This document shows positions 8,971 to 18,379 of a DNA stretch of 64,000 nucleotides, in pieces. The first letter of the stretch is position 1. Each line of letters opens with the position of its first letter. The translations under genes and the position numbers were made by a program. The DNA is from Neisseria dentiae (lineage in GTDB: Bacteria > Pseudomonadota > Gammaproteobacteria > Burkholderiales > Neisseriaceae): positions 2,046,001-2,110,000 of the forward strand of contig NZ_CP059570.1 in NCBI RefSeq assembly GCF_014055005.1. Direction: 5' to 3'. The notes under the pieces were generated by a model. The model worked only from the letters and a program-made list of their open reading frames with translations, had not been told where the DNA came from and made no database searches.

Positions 8971-9039
8971 CGGTATTGCTAAAAGCTGCGTTGAGATTCG
9001 GCATAACGGCGGTGTTGCCGGCCGGAAATCCGCCCCTGT

Positions 9040-9693
9040 TCAGCCCTGTTTTGCCCGTTCGGCCGCCGCCCGGGCAGTCGGGTTGGGCGTGGCTTCGCCG
9101 ATTTTGTGCAGCGTGTTCCGGTCGGTGTGGTGGAAGGGGTGTTTTTGCCCGGGAATCACCAGCACGGTGTTTTGTTCGTATGACCATGTGCCGTCGTCGT
9201 TGAGGGTAACGGTAATGGTGTAGCTTTCGGTGCGGAAGGCGTGTTCGAGAAAAGGGTTCGATAAAATGCCGTTTACCGTCGAGCCGCGCTCTGCTTTGAG
9301 TGTGAAGGTTTTGCTGTCGGGAGCGGCTTTGCCTGCGGCCATCACGGTTTGCCCGCGCGGAATGGTTAAGGTGAGGATAATGTTGCCGGTGGCCGGTTCC
9401 CACAGCCAATAGCCGACTTGGTCGTGAAACGTTTCCACTTCGTCGGGCTGAACGATGCGGGTGTGGTAACGCAGGCCGTAAAACAGTTGCGGGCCGTTGG
9501 TTTGCGCATCTATCGGTTGCAGCTCGTAATGTTCGATATAGGCATCGGTTTCAGGGCCGTCGGCTTTGGGGTTGACATCGGTGCCGCGTGAGCCCTGCCA
9601 AATACCGGCCATCGGCGCGAGCGGGCCGAGATTGGCTAGGGTGTTGGTGTCGGGATCGGGTTCGGTATAGATGTCTTTCGGGAAATGTTCCAT
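9040..9693 (-). CDS. Nitrobindin-like heme-binding beta-barrel (FABP family) protein
   Basis: 217 residues. The family signature GxWxGxG-like segment GIWQGSRGTD is at about 29-38, and a lipocalin-like series of strands follows (LWEPATGNIILTLTIPRGQTVMAAG, with NDDGTWSYEQNTVL near the end). This matches the nitrobindin/THAP4-like family (formerly DUF1794), some members of which bind heme and nitric oxide. The proximal histidine usual near the C-terminus could be in HPFHHTD. Cytoplasmic, no signal peptide. The ATG has GAAAGGAAAATC upstream. It stands alone between repeat modules. Confidence 0.75.
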   Translation of the reverse strand: MEHFPKDIYTEPDPDTNTLANLGPLAPMAGIWQGSRGTDVNPKADGPETDAYIEHYELQPIDAQTNGPQLFYGLRYHTRIVQPDEVETFHDQVGYWLWEPATGNIILTLTIPRGQTVMAAGKAAPDSKTFTLKAERGSTVNGILSNPFLEHAFRTESYTITVTLNDDGTWSYEQNTVLVIPGQKHPFHHTDRNTLHKIGEATPNPTARAAAERAKQG

Positions 9694-9742
9694 GATTTTC
9701 CTTTCGGTAGGAATGTTCGATTATAAGATGTTCGATTATAAA

Positions 9743-9777
9743 CAGGTCGTTTGAAAAAACGGTTTTCAGACGGCCTG
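9743..9777. terminator. Degenerate uptake-sequence hairpin
   Basis: CAGGTCGTTTGAAAA followed by TTTTCAGACGGCCTG forms a near-perfect stem in the gap between the nitrobindin-like and tannase-like genes. The tannase-like gene, transcribed on the minus strand, ends just beside it, but the hairpin is on the upstream side of the nitrobindin start. Confidence 0.45.
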
Positions 9778-9848
9778 TGTTTGTGCTGCATCAATCTGCG
9801 CGGGGTATCCGGCTTGCTGCCTTTTTACCGCAAAATATTTGCCCGCCG

Positions 9849-11330
9849 TTATTTGGCGGCGGCAACCTGCTTCATCCAGGCAAACAGTTCGTCCAAGTCG
9901 TAATCGCCGCTGTGCGGTACGTCCCACGGCAGGAAATAATCGACGCTGTGGCCGTGGTTTTGCAGTTTGGCCGCCAAAACGGCGGATACGGCCAACGATG
10001 TGTCGCGGTCGTTGGTGCCGACGCGGATGCGCCAGTGCTTCGGCGCTTTGGCTTCAGAGCTGCCGATATAGTTGAGCGGGTTCATGATTTTCACGGTTTG
10101 CGCATCGGCCAAGGTGGCGCCTTCGGCGGTGTTGTGCTGCATACTGAAATCGGTGAAGTGCTGTTTATCGACGGTGGCGGTGCCGAAAAGCTGGTTTTCG
10201 CCGGCGCTTAAATCCACCGCGTCAAAGGCGGGCGGGGTTTTCTGGCGGCCGGCGGCTTTGGCGTATTTATCGAAATCCACGGCGGTTACTTTGCCGTTTT
10301 TAATGGTCAGCCAGTTGCGGTCGTTGAGGTTTTTGCCTGCATCAAGCTGCTTTTGGGCGGATGCGGCCAAGAGGCCTGCCACATGGTTTTTGAAGCTGCC
10401 GTTACCGTTTTTATCGAGCGTGAGCAGGCGGCCTTGCGCGTCTTTGAGCTTGAGGCTGTTGATGTAGGCGGGGTAGAGCGGCTTGAGCTGGTTGGAAAGT
10501 TTGATTTCGGCGGCAGTAAGCGTGCCGGGCACCAGCTCGCGTTTCACGTTGTAGTCGAGCATGGTAACGTTCATTTTTTTGTAGTCGTTCACGCCGTTGA
10601 ACTGCCACTCATAGGCCATGTCGGCGTGGTCGAGGTCGGTAATCGGGCAATAGGCGGAAACGGCGAAAATATCGTCGGGGGCGTCGGCTGCGCCCAAGGC
10701 TTTCAGATGGCCTTCGTAATCTTTGCTGTTGCCGGTGGCGCCGAGCAGGGCAGATAAGGCACCGCCGGCGCTGGTGCCGTTGGAGATGATTTTACCGGCA
10801 TCGCCCGGCATGGCGCGGTCGTTGGCTTTCAGGTAGCGGACGGCGGCTTTCAAATCAACAATTGCGGCAGGCGCTTTGCCGTTGGCGGCGGTGCGGCCGC
10901 GCGCGCCGGCCGAGGCAACCACATAACCTTTAGACAGAGCCACCAGCATGGCGTTGGGCTGGTTGTTGTTGCGCTTGTCCAAGCCGGGTTTGCCCGCTTC
11001 GGCGGGCATATAGCCGCCGATTTGGTTGGGGAAGAAAATCGGCGCGGTGTCGGCGGTGTAGCCTTCGATGCTGCCGCCCGCATAATAGGCTTCGGGCACG
11101 TAAATATTGATGGTTTCGTATTTGGCATCGGCCGGGTTTTTCACATAAACGATGCCTTCGAAAGCGCGGTAGCGCACGGTTTGGCCGTTAACTTCGGCGC
11201 TTTGTTTGGTGGACGTTTGTTTGGCGAAATCCAAATCGCCGTTTTGCGCTGTGCCGGTTTTGGGCGAAGAGCAGGCGGCCAGGCCGAAGGCAAGCGAAGC
11301 GGCAATCAGGGCAGGGGTGGTTTTTTTCAT
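9849..11330 (-). CDS. Tannase-like alpha/beta-hydrolase lipoprotein
   Basis: 493 residues. A lipoprotein signal peptide (KKTTPALIAASLAFGLAAC) is followed by an alpha/beta hydrolase resembling subtype B tannases of lactobacilli, which hydrolyse galloyl ester bonds. The nucleophile elbow is GTSAGGALSA with Ser187. The likely acid and histidine are in GTNDRDTS and VPHSGDYD near the C-terminus, at tannase-like spacing. The start at 11330 puts the basic residues of the signal peptide first; an in-frame ATG seven codons upstream is possible. Lipidation suggests an outer-membrane or periplasmic enzyme acting on dietary or plant phenolic esters, or another ester. The substrate is not determined by sequence. 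Confidence 0.75.
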   Translation of the reverse strand: MKKTTPALIAASLAFGLAACSSPKTGTAQNGDLDFAKQTSTKQSAEVNGQTVRYRAFEGIVYVKNPADAKYETINIYVPEAYYAGGSIEGYTADTAPIFFPNQIGGYMPAEAGKPGLDKRNNNQPNAMLVALSKGYVVASAGARGRTAANGKAPAAIVDLKAAVRYLKANDRAMPGDAGKIISNGTSAGGALSALLGATGNSKDYEGHLKALGAADAPDDIFAVSAYCPITDLDHADMAYEWQFNGVNDYKKMNVTMLDYNVKRELVPGTLTAAEIKLSNQLKPLYPAYINSLKLKDAQGRLLTLDKNGNGSFKNHVAGLLAASAQKQLDAGKNLNDRNWLTIKNGKVTAVDFDKYAKAAGRQKTPPAFDAVDLSAGENQLFGTATVDKQHFTDFSMQHNTAEGATLADAQTVKIMNPLNYIGSSEAKAPKHWRIRVGTNDRDTSLAVSAVLAAKLQNHGHSVDYFLPWDVPHSGDYDLDELFAWMKQVAAAK

Positions 11331-11502
11331 GGTTTTTTCCGTTAGAAACAAGATTGGATGAAGGTTGGAAATCTTATTTGAGACCTATGCGGCCGTCTGA
11401 AAGTTCCAACCCGAACGGTATGCCGGCGGCGGCCAAAACGTTTATAATAACCGCCTTTACCGCCTGTTTTCAGACGGCCCCGCAATAACGATTATCCATT
11501 CA

Positions 11503-12306
11503 ATGAACACCCACATCACACACACGGTTTGCCGCATCCGCAGCGGCGCGGCCGCCGAAGCGGCGGAAACAGCCGACGTTTTGGCCGAAGAAACCGCAGT
11601 CGCATTGGTTTATAACGGCATTTCCCACGTTGTTTTAATGGCCACGCCGGCCGATTTGGAAGCGCTGGCGTTGGGCTTCAGCCTGAGCGAAGGCATTCTC
11701 ACCAAAGCGGGCGAGCTTTACGGCATCGAAACCAAGCCTTCCTGCAACGGCATAGAAGTTCATTTGGAAATCGCCGCCGCCCGTTTTCATGCGCTCAAAG
11801 CACGCCGCCGCAATATGGGCGGCCGCAGCGGCTGCGGATTGTGCGGCATCGACAGCCTTGCCGCCGTGCAGCCCGACCTGCCCGCCGTGGCCAGAAGCCG
11901 GGCCATACGCAGCACGGATATTCAGACGGCCTTAAACGGGCTGGAAGCACACCAAACCCTGCGCAACCTCACCGGCTCGGTGCACGGCGCCGCCTGGGTG
12001 GAAAACGGCCGTATCGTGCGCCTGTTTGAAGATGTCGGCCGCCATAACGCGCTGGACAAACTATTAGGCTTTATGGCCGGGCAGGAAACCGACCCGCAGC
12101 AGGGCTTCGTGTTGATTTCCAGCCGCGCCAGCTACGAAATGGTGGCCAAAGCCGCCATGCTCGGCATCGGCGCGGTGGCCGCCGTATCCGCCCCCACCGC
12201 GCTGGCCGTGCGGCTGGCCGAGCAGGCGGGCATCACCTTAATCGGTTTTGCCAAACCGCAGCAATTCACGGTATACAGCCACCGCAACTGGCTGGAGGCC
12301 GTCTGA
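11503..12306 (+). CDS. fdhD: Formate dehydrogenase accessory sulfurtransferase FdhD
   Basis: 267 residues. FdhD carries sulfur from the cysteine desulfurase IscS to the molybdenum or tungsten bis-MGD cofactor of formate dehydrogenase. The key motif is present: GRSGCGLCGIDS, with the sulfur-carrying pair Cys111 and Cys114. Other family features are GSVHGAAW, EDVGRHNALDKL (residues about 180-190) and ISSRASYEMV. The start at 11503 gives the family's normal length. It forms an operon with fdhE, whose start is 23 bases downstream. An in-frame uptake sequence lies near 11924 and another overlaps the end of the gene. No formate dehydrogenase structural gene is in the window. Confidence 0.93.
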   Translation: MNTHITHTVCRIRSGAAAEAAETADVLAEETAVALVYNGISHVVLMATPADLEALALGFSLSEGILTKAGELYGIETKPSCNGIEVHLEIAAARFHALKARRRNMGGRSGCGLCGIDSLAAVQPDLPAVARSRAIRSTDIQTALNGLEAHQTLRNLTGSVHGAAWVENGRIVRLFEDVGRHNALDKLLGFMAGQETDPQQGFVLISSRASYEMVAKAAMLGIGAVAAVSAPTALAVRLAEQAGITLIGFAKPQQFTVYSHRNWLEAV

Positions 12307-12329
12307 AAAAACACACACAAGGAAACACA

Positions 12330-13241
12330 ATGAACACCACCGCCGAGCCGATTAAAAAAGGCCTGTTCCACACCCCGTTTTGGCTTGCGCCCGAGAAAAA
12401 CACCTTCGAAAACCGCAGCGTGCGCTTTCAAGAGCTGGCGGCGGCCGAGCCGGGCGAATGGCGCCTTTATCTCGAACTGCTGGCAGCCGTTTGCGCCGCC
12501 CAGCATAAGGTGGCGCTCAGGCACACCTTTCCGCTGCCCGAAAAGCACAGCGGCGCCACCGTGTTGCCCGAAGCGGCGGCAGGGGAAGTGCCTGCCGCTT
12601 TCTATGAAGTGTTTCAAGACTTGTTAAACGAAGTGCGCGGCAACATCACGCACACCGCCGCCGCTGAAACCCAACGGCTGGCCGCGTTGGGCAAACCCGA
12701 AGCCGAGGCGCTGGCGCGGCGCGTGCTTGCCCAAACCGGAGAAGAAGCCGACCGTCCCGCCGAAATCTGGGTGCAGGCTGCGCTGCAAATTGTTTGGACG
12801 GCATGGGCCGCGCAGTTGGCCGAAGACGATGTGCCGCCCGTTGAAGAACGCGTGCATTGCCCTTGCTGCGGCACCGAAGCCGTCGGCAGCGTCGTGCTGA
12901 TTCAGAGCGACTTGAGCGGCTTCCGCTATATGCACTGCCCGTTGTGCAACAGCCGCTGGAACGCCCTGCGCGCCAAATGCACCACCTGCGGCGACAGCGG
13001 CGGCATCCGCATCCAGCAGGTTGACGGCGCATCCGCTCCCGGGCTGCCGCCCGTTTTCAGCGGCGCCCATGCCGAAAGCTGCGAAGCCTGCCGCACCTAC
13101 CGCAAACTCTACCGCCACGACAAACAGCAATACGCCGACCCCGTTGCCGACGATTTGGCCACGCTGGGCTTGGATATCGCCGTGGGCGAAGCCGGCTACG
13201 AACGCGGCGGCGCCAACCCGTTTCTGCTGCACGGCGGTTAA
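12330..13241 (+). CDS. fdhE: Formate dehydrogenase accessory protein FdhE
   Basis: 303 residues. FdhE helps assemble or activate respiratory formate dehydrogenase. The C-terminal half carries four CxxC pairs in rubredoxin-like knuckles: CPCC, CPLC, CTTC and CEAC, which bind iron in the E. coli protein. The N-terminal 160 residues are helical. AAGGAAACAC sits before the ATG. Together with fdhD this implies that a molybdenum-dependent formate dehydrogenase is encoded elsewhere in the genome. Confidence 0.9.
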   Translation: MNTTAEPIKKGLFHTPFWLAPEKNTFENRSVRFQELAAAEPGEWRLYLELLAAVCAAQHKVALRHTFPLPEKHSGATVLPEAAAGEVPAAFYEVFQDLLNEVRGNITHTAAAETQRLAALGKPEAEALARRVLAQTGEEADRPAEIWVQAALQIVWTAWAAQLAEDDVPPVEERVHCPCCGTEAVGSVVLIQSDLSGFRYMHCPLCNSRWNALRAKCTTCGDSGGIRIQQVDGASAPGLPPVFSGAHAESCEACRTYRKLYRHDKQQYADPVADDLATLGLDIAVGEAGYERGGANPFLLHGG

Positions 13242-13321
13242 CCGTTTGAAAAACCGCCGGCCGCCGCTTGCTGGTACAATGAAACCGCACCGTTCGCCAT
13301 TTTCAAAAGGCAGGCATCACA

Positions 13322-13579
13322 ATGAGCACCGTTAAATATTTTCCCGACCAACAGAAATTCTCCCTGCTGCAAGATTTCGACGAAGCAGGTTATCTCACCT
13401 ACCGCATCGAAAACGGTGCATGGGATATCGACCACACCGTTATTAACCCGGCCTATCGCGGCAAAGGGCTGGCGCGGTTGTTGGTGGAAGCCGCCGCAGC
13501 CGAGGCGGCCGAACAAAACGTTGCCTTAACCGCCAGCTGCGATTATGCGGCGGCGGTGTTGGCCAAACGGCAGCCTTAG
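13322..13579 (+). CDS. Short GNAT-type N-acetyltransferase (YidJ/GCN5-related)
   Basis: 85 residues, corresponding to the minimal one-domain acetyltransferases. The acetyl-CoA loop is visible in VINPAYRGKGLARLLVEAAA (RGxGxA type) after the strand GAWDIDHT. AAAAGGCAGGCATCACA precedes the ATG. The substrate is unknown. It lies between fdhE and rbsK, with uptake sequences closing the gap. Confidence 0.75.
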   Translation: MSTVKYFPDQQKFSLLQDFDEAGYLTYRIENGAWDIDHTVINPAYRGKGLARLLVEAAAAEAAEQNVALTASCDYAAAVLAKRQP

Positions 13580-13696
13580 GTTTTTTTCAGACGGCCTAAA
13601 CGACTTGCAAAGGCCTCGGCTTTTCCGTTCAAACCGTAGGCCGTCTGAAAAAAACAACCCGATTCCGATGCATCAACCCGTTAAAGGAAACCCGCC

Positions 13697-14602
13697 ATGC
13701 AAACACCGAAAATCGCCGTAGTCGGCAGCATCAATATGGATTTGGTTACATCGTCGCCCCGGTTTCCGCAGCCGGGCGAAACCCTGCTGGGCACATCGTT
13801 CCGGCGTTTTATGGGCGGCAAAGGCGCCAACCAGGCGGTGGCGGCGGCACGTTTGGGTGCTGATGTCGGCATGGTGGGCGCGGTGGGCAACGACGGGTTC
13901 GGCAGCGAGGCGCTGGAAAACCTGAAGCGGGAAGGCATCGATATTGCGGGCGTGCGCGTGTTGGAAGATGCGCCGACCGGCATGGCCAACATCACCGTGG
14001 CCGAAGGCGACAACCACATCATCGTGGTTTCCGGCGCCAATTTCGGCATCACACCCGGGCATATCGAAGCCTGCGAAAAGCAAATCGCCGCTGCCGACGT
14101 GGTGCTGGCGCAATTGGAAATCCCCATGGAATGTGTGATTGCCGCCGCCAAGCTGGCGCACAAACACGGCAAACCGTTCGTGCTCAACCCCGCGCCCGCA
14201 CAGAAGCTGCCCGCCGAACTGCTCGATTTGGTTACGCTGCTCACGCCCAACGCCCACGAGCTGGCCATCAGCTTGGGTTTGCCCGAAAACACGCCGGCGG
14301 AAGAATTAATCGCCCGCGCCCCTTGCCCGGTGCTGATGACGCGCGGCAGCGAAGGTGCGCTGTATAACGACGGGCAGGGCGCGCTGCACCGGCAGGGCGG
14401 CTTCAAAGTTACCCCCGTGGACACAACCGGTGCGGGCGACACGTTTAACGGCGCCTTCGCCGTGTTCCGTGCCGAAGGTATGGAAACAGCCGTGCGCAAG
14501 GCCAACGCCGCCGCCGCATTGTCGGTAACCAAAGCGGGTGCGCAGGGCGGTATGCCCGTGTCGGCCGAGTTGGAAGCGTTTCTGGCCGCACAAAAACCAT
14601 AG
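13697..14602 (+). CDS. rbsK: Ribokinase
   Basis: 301 residues of the PfkB/ribokinase family, phosphorylating D-ribose at O5. Diagnostic segments are GSINMDLV at the N-terminus, FMGGKGANQAVAAARLG, NPAPAQKLP and the C-terminal anion-hole and catalytic motif DTTGAGDTFNGAFAV, with its Asp as the catalytic base. AAAGGAAA precedes the ATG at a good distance. The stop codon TAG lies within the terminal repeat of the adjoining Correia element. No ribose transporter is nearby. Confidence 0.92.
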   Translation: MQTPKIAVVGSINMDLVTSSPRFPQPGETLLGTSFRRFMGGKGANQAVAAARLGADVGMVGAVGNDGFGSEALENLKREGIDIAGVRVLEDAPTGMANITVAEGDNHIIVVSGANFGITPGHIEACEKQIAAADVVLAQLEIPMECVIAAAKLAHKHGKPFVLNPAPAQKLPAELLDLVTLLTPNAHELAISLGLPENTPAEELIARAPCPVLMTRGSEGALYNDGQGALHRQGGFKVTPVDTTGAGDTFNGAFAVFRAEGMETAVRKANAAAALSVTKAGAQGGMPVSAELEAFLAAQKP

Positions 14603-14750
14603 TGAATCCACTTACTTCGGTACAAGGCAGCAAGCCGCAGACAGTACAGATAGTACGGAACCGATTCTGTTGCCGCTTTAGCGGCTTACAAAATCGTTCT
14701 CTTTGAGCTAAGGCGCAGCAACGCCGTAACGGAGTAAGTGGATTCACTAT
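14599..14750. repeat. Correia repeat enclosed element (CREE/NEMIS)
   Basis: 152 bp with perfect 17-bp terminal inverted repeats (ATAGTGAATCCACTTAC). The core contains the familiar Correia phrases: GTACAGATAGTACGGAACCG, TTCTCTTTGAGCTAAGG and CAACGCCGTAACGGAG. Correia elements are non-autonomous, can carry promoters and RNase III sites, and insert at TA. This copy abuts rbsK so closely that it supplies the stop codon. Confidence 0.9.
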
Positions 14751-14784
14751 AACGGAGTTCAGACGGCCAAACAGCCCGTTACCC

Positions 14785-14813
14785 TTATAAAAACAACGTA
14801 ATTAGGCTACAAT
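14785..14813 (+). promoter_or_regulatory. Possible ileS promoter
   Basis: A TACAAT -10 hexamer lies at 14808-14813 in an AT-rich stretch about 95 bases upstream of ileS. The -35 is weak (a TTATAA-like hexamer near 14785). A long hairpin follows before the gene. Confidence 0.4.
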
Positions 14814-14840
14814 AGCATTTCTAAAGAATCTCTATTTTTA

Positions 14841-14884
14841 TTCAGACGGCCTCAGAAGCCACAACGCTTCTGAGGCCGTCTGAA
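14841..14884. terminator. Long perfect uptake-sequence hairpin in the ileS leader
   Basis: TTCAGACGGCCTCAGAAGC is followed six bases later by its exact complement, a 19-bp stem. It stands between the probable promoter and the ileS start, so it could either end upstream transcription or fold in the ileS 5' leader. Confidence 0.6.
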
Positions 14885-14907
14885 AAATCCGCAACCACGA
14901 GAAAACC

Positions 14908-17694
14908 ATGACCGATTACAGCAAAACCGTCAATCTCTACGAATCGCCCTTTCCCATGCGCGGCAACCTGGCCAAGCGCGAACCGGCCTGGGTAAAAAGC
15001 TGGCAGGAGCAGCAACGCTACCAAAAACTGCGCGCCAAAGCCAAAGGCCGCCCCAAATTCGTGCTGCACGACGGCCCGCCCTATGCCAACGGCGACATCC
15101 ATATCGGCCATGCGGTCAACAAAATTCTCAAAGACATCATCATCCGCAGCAAAACGCTGGCCGGTTTCGACGCCCCCTATGTGCCGGGCTGGGACTGCCA
15201 CGGCCTGCCGATTGAAGTGATGGTGGAAAAACTGCACGGCAAAAACATGCCCGATGCCAAGTTCCGCGAACTCTGCCGCGAATACGCCGCCGAGCAGATC
15301 GCGCGCCAGAAAAAAGACTTCATCCGCCTGGGCGTGCTGGGCGACTGGGGTAACCCCTACCTCACCATGGACTTCAAAACCGAAGCCGACACCGTGCGCA
15401 CGCTGGGCGAAATCTACAAAGCAGGCTATCTCTACCGTGGCGAAAAACCCGTGCAGTTCTGTTTGGACTGCGGCTCGTCGCTGGCCGAAGCAGAAGTGGA
15501 ATACAAAGACAAAATTTCCGATGCCATCGACGTAGCCTATTTGTTTAAAGACAACGCCGCACTGGCCGCCGCTTTCGGCCTGCCGCAAATCGAAGGCCCG
15601 GCCTTTGCCGTGATTTGGACGACCACTCCGTGGACGCTGCCCGCCAGCCAAGCCATCGCCGCCGGCGCAGACGTGGCCTACCAACTCATCGATACACCCA
15701 AAGGCAAGCTGGTGCTGGCCAAAGAGCTGGCCGCAGACGCATTGGAACGCTACGGCTTTTCAGACGGCCAAACAACCGTGCTGGCCGAAGCCGCCGGCAG
15801 CAGGCTCGAAAACCTGCACCTTGCCCATCCGTTCATTGAGCGCGACATTCTGATGCTCAACGGCGACCACGTTACCACCGATGCCGGTACCGGCCTCGTG
15901 CACAGCGCGCCCGCACACGGTTTGGAAGACTATTTCGTCTGCCTCAAATACGGCATCAAACTCTACAACCCCGTGAACGGCGAAGGCCGCTACACCGCAG
16001 AAGTGCCGCGCGTGGCCGGTTTGACCGTGTGGGAAGCCAACCCCGTGATCGTCGAATGGCTGCAAGAAGCAGGCAAACTCTTGGCGCACAACAAAATCGA
16101 ACACAGCTACGCCCACTGCTGGCGCCACAAAACCCCGCTGATTTACCGCGCCACCGGCCAATGGTTTATCGGCATGGACAAAGCCGGCACCAACGGCAAA
16201 ACCCTGCGCAACAACGCCCTCAAAGCGGTGGACGACACCGAATTCTTCCCCTCGTGGGGCCGCGCCCGCCTGCAGGCCATGATAGAAGGCCGCCCCGACT
16301 GGGTAGTGTCGCGCCAGCGTTATTGGGGCACCCCGATGACCTTCTTCGTGCACAAAGAAACCGGCGAGCTGCACCCGCGCACCGCCGAATTGCTGGAAGA
16401 AGTGGCGCAGCGCATCGAGCAAAAAGGCATCGAAGCCTGGTTCGCGCTCGATGCCGCCGAACTGCTGGGCGCAGAAGCTGCACAATACGAAAAACTGAAA
16501 GACACCATGGACGTATGGTTCGATTCGGGCAGCACCCACTTTTCCGTGCTCAAACAGCGCGAAGAATTGGCCTGGCCCGCCGACCTCTACCTCGAAGGCA
16601 GCGACCAGCACCGCGGCTGGTTCCAATCGTCCATGCTCACCGGCTGCGCCTCGATGGAGCGCGCGCCCTACAAACAACTGCTCACCCACGGCTTCGTGGT
16701 CGACCAAAACGGCAGAAAAATGTCGAAATCGCTGGGCAACGTTGTCGCCCCGCAAGAAGTGTATAACGAATTCGGCGCCGACATCCTGCGCCTGTGGACG
16801 GCTTCCACCGATTACAGCGGCGAGCTGGCGATATCCAAAGAAATCCTCAAGCGCGTTACCGAAAGCTACCGCCGCATCCGCAACACCCTGAGCTTCTTAT
16901 TCGCCAACCTGAGCGACTTCCGCCCCATCGAACACGCCGTGCCGCAAGACCAGATGGTGGAAATCGACCGCTACGCCCTCGTGCTGGCGCGCCGCCTGCA
17001 AGAACGTTTGGCGGGCGACTACTACCCGCGCTACGCCTTCCACTTCGCCGTGAAAGACATCGTCGCCTTCTGCTCGGAAGATTTGGGCGCGTTTTATCTC
17101 GATATTCTGAAAGACCGCCTCTACACCACCCAAACCGACAGCCACGCCCGCCGCAGCGCCCAAACCGCGCTCTACCACATCACCCGCAGCCTGGTGCTGC
17201 TGATTTCGCCGATACTGTGTTTCACCGCCGAAGAAGCGTGGGACATCATCGGCGGCGGCGAAGAAGACAGCGTGCTGTTCCACACTTGGCACGAGTTCCC
17301 GCCCATCAACGAAAAGAGCGAAGCCGCCCTGATGGAAAAATGGCAGGCCGTGCGCCAAGTGCGCGAAGCCGTTACCGCCGCCATCGAGCCTTTGCGTGCC
17401 GACAAAACCGTAGGCTCTTCTTTGCAGGCCGAAGTGGAAATCACCGCCCCCGAAGAATTGGCAGGCTACCTGAAAATGCTTGGCGACGAATTACGCTTTG
17501 CCCTCCTAGTGTCTAAAGCCACGGTTGCGAAAGGCAGCGAACTGGCCGTAACCGCCAAAGTGAGCGGCGGCGAAAAATGCGAACGCTGCTGGCACTACAC
17601 CGACGACATCGGCGCCGTTGCCGCCCACCCCGGCATCTGCAAACGCTGCGCGGAAAATATCGGCGGCAAAGGCGAAGAGCGCCACTACGCCTGA
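14908..17694 (+). CDS. ileS: Isoleucyl-tRNA synthetase
   Basis: 928 residues, the normal bacterial length. This class Ia synthetase has the HIGH motif in NGDIHIGHAVN (near residue 60), KMSKS in NGRKMSKSLGN (about 600) and the editing CP1 domain between them (GTGLVHSAPAHG). The C-terminal zinc finger GEKCERCWHY...GICKRCAENI has all four cysteines. The start places PYPMRGNLA-like residues (ESPFPMRGNLAKRE) at the family's normal position. Charges tRNA-Ile in the cytoplasm. An uptake sequence occurs in frame near 15760. Confidence 0.97.
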   Translation: MTDYSKTVNLYESPFPMRGNLAKREPAWVKSWQEQQRYQKLRAKAKGRPKFVLHDGPPYANGDIHIGHAVNKILKDIIIRSKTLAGFDAPYVPGWDCHGLPIEVMVEKLHGKNMPDAKFRELCREYAAEQIARQKKDFIRLGVLGDWGNPYLTMDFKTEADTVRTLGEIYKAGYLYRGEKPVQFCLDCGSSLAEAEVEYKDKISDAIDVAYLFKDNAALAAAFGLPQIEGPAFAVIWTTTPWTLPASQAIAAGADVAYQLIDTPKGKLVLAKELAADALERYGFSDGQTTVLAEAAGSRLENLHLAHPFIERDILMLNGDHVTTDAGTGLVHSAPAHGLEDYFVCLKYGIKLYNPVNGEGRYTAEVPRVAGLTVWEANPVIVEWLQEAGKLLAHNKIEHSYAHCWRHKTPLIYRATGQWFIGMDKAGTNGKTLRNNALKAVDDTEFFPSWGRARLQAMIEGRPDWVVSRQRYWGTPMTFFVHKETGELHPRTAELLEEVAQRIEQKGIEAWFALDAAELLGAEAAQYEKLKDTMDVWFDSGSTHFSVLKQREELAWPADLYLEGSDQHRGWFQSSMLTGCASMERAPYKQLLTHGFVVDQNGRKMSKSLGNVVAPQEVYNEFGADILRLWTASTDYSGELAISKEILKRVTESYRRIRNTLSFLFANLSDFRPIEHAVPQDQMVEIDRYALVLARRLQERLAGDYYPRYAFHFAVKDIVAFCSEDLGAFYLDILKDRLYTTQTDSHARRSAQTALYHITRSLVLLISPILCFTAEEAWDIIGGGEEDSVLFHTWHEFPPINEKSEAALMEKWQAVRQVREAVTAAIEPLRADKTVGSSLQAEVEITAPEELAGYLKMLGDELRFALLVSKATVAKGSELAVTAKVSGGEKCERCWHYTDDIGAVAAHPGICKRCAENIGGKGEERHYA

Positions 17695-18379
17695 TAACGG
17701 ATTATGTTGCAAGGTAAAGGCTGCAGGCCACATGAAAATCTGATCTGCTCCCCAAAAGTTGGACACCTTAACCAACTCCGACAGGAGCAGTTTTTTACAA
17801 CCAAATTTCAACTGAAGCCGCTCGCCGTTATCTCCACAGTAAGAAACAATAGAGTCACTGTTGCCTTAACGGGTGTATCACACATTCATTTACACCGATA
17901 ACCCAAACAGCACGCCGCCACCGACCTTTATGGCAAATTCTCATGTAGAGAAGGCCAGACAGCAAACCCCAACGCCTAAACAAATAGCTCGCAAGCCCGA
18001 ATACCTGCGTGCAGGAATGCCTTCCCAAGAAATAGAATATGTACCTCAGCAAAATACAGAGAAAAAGGAGAAACGGCTAAATAAAGCCCATATCGTCCAA
18101 ACCTTAAGCACGCAATACAGCCCAGTGCATCTGCGTGAAAGTCTCTTCTTTGTCCCAATCCAGCTACTCATCTCAGCCGTCTGAAATAGCAGAATGTGCC
18201 ACCTCTCTCTCAAGGTAATGGGTATGCTGTGCACGGTACAACCTGATAACATCCCTTACATTCTAACCTTAAGACATCGCTTACATCCACAACACGGTAT
18301 CATCCATATAGGAGCCTGCCGATACCATGGCAAGAAATGAATATCATGGAACAAAGAACCCTGTTTATCGGCGAACCCT
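17695..18379. other. Insertion-sequence debris, no intact gene
   Basis: The phrase CTGCTCCCCAAAAGTTGGACA near 17742 is typical of the end of an IS3-type element. The following bases have lost any long transposase frame. An 80-codon frame at 17930-18184 has basic, low-complexity composition and no recognisable family. I treat the stretch as decayed mobile DNA. Confidence 0.5.

Noticed and set aside
17930..18184. Possible 84-residue gene in IS debris
   Set aside because: No family recognised, weak start, low-complexity composition and surrounded by decayed mobile DNA.
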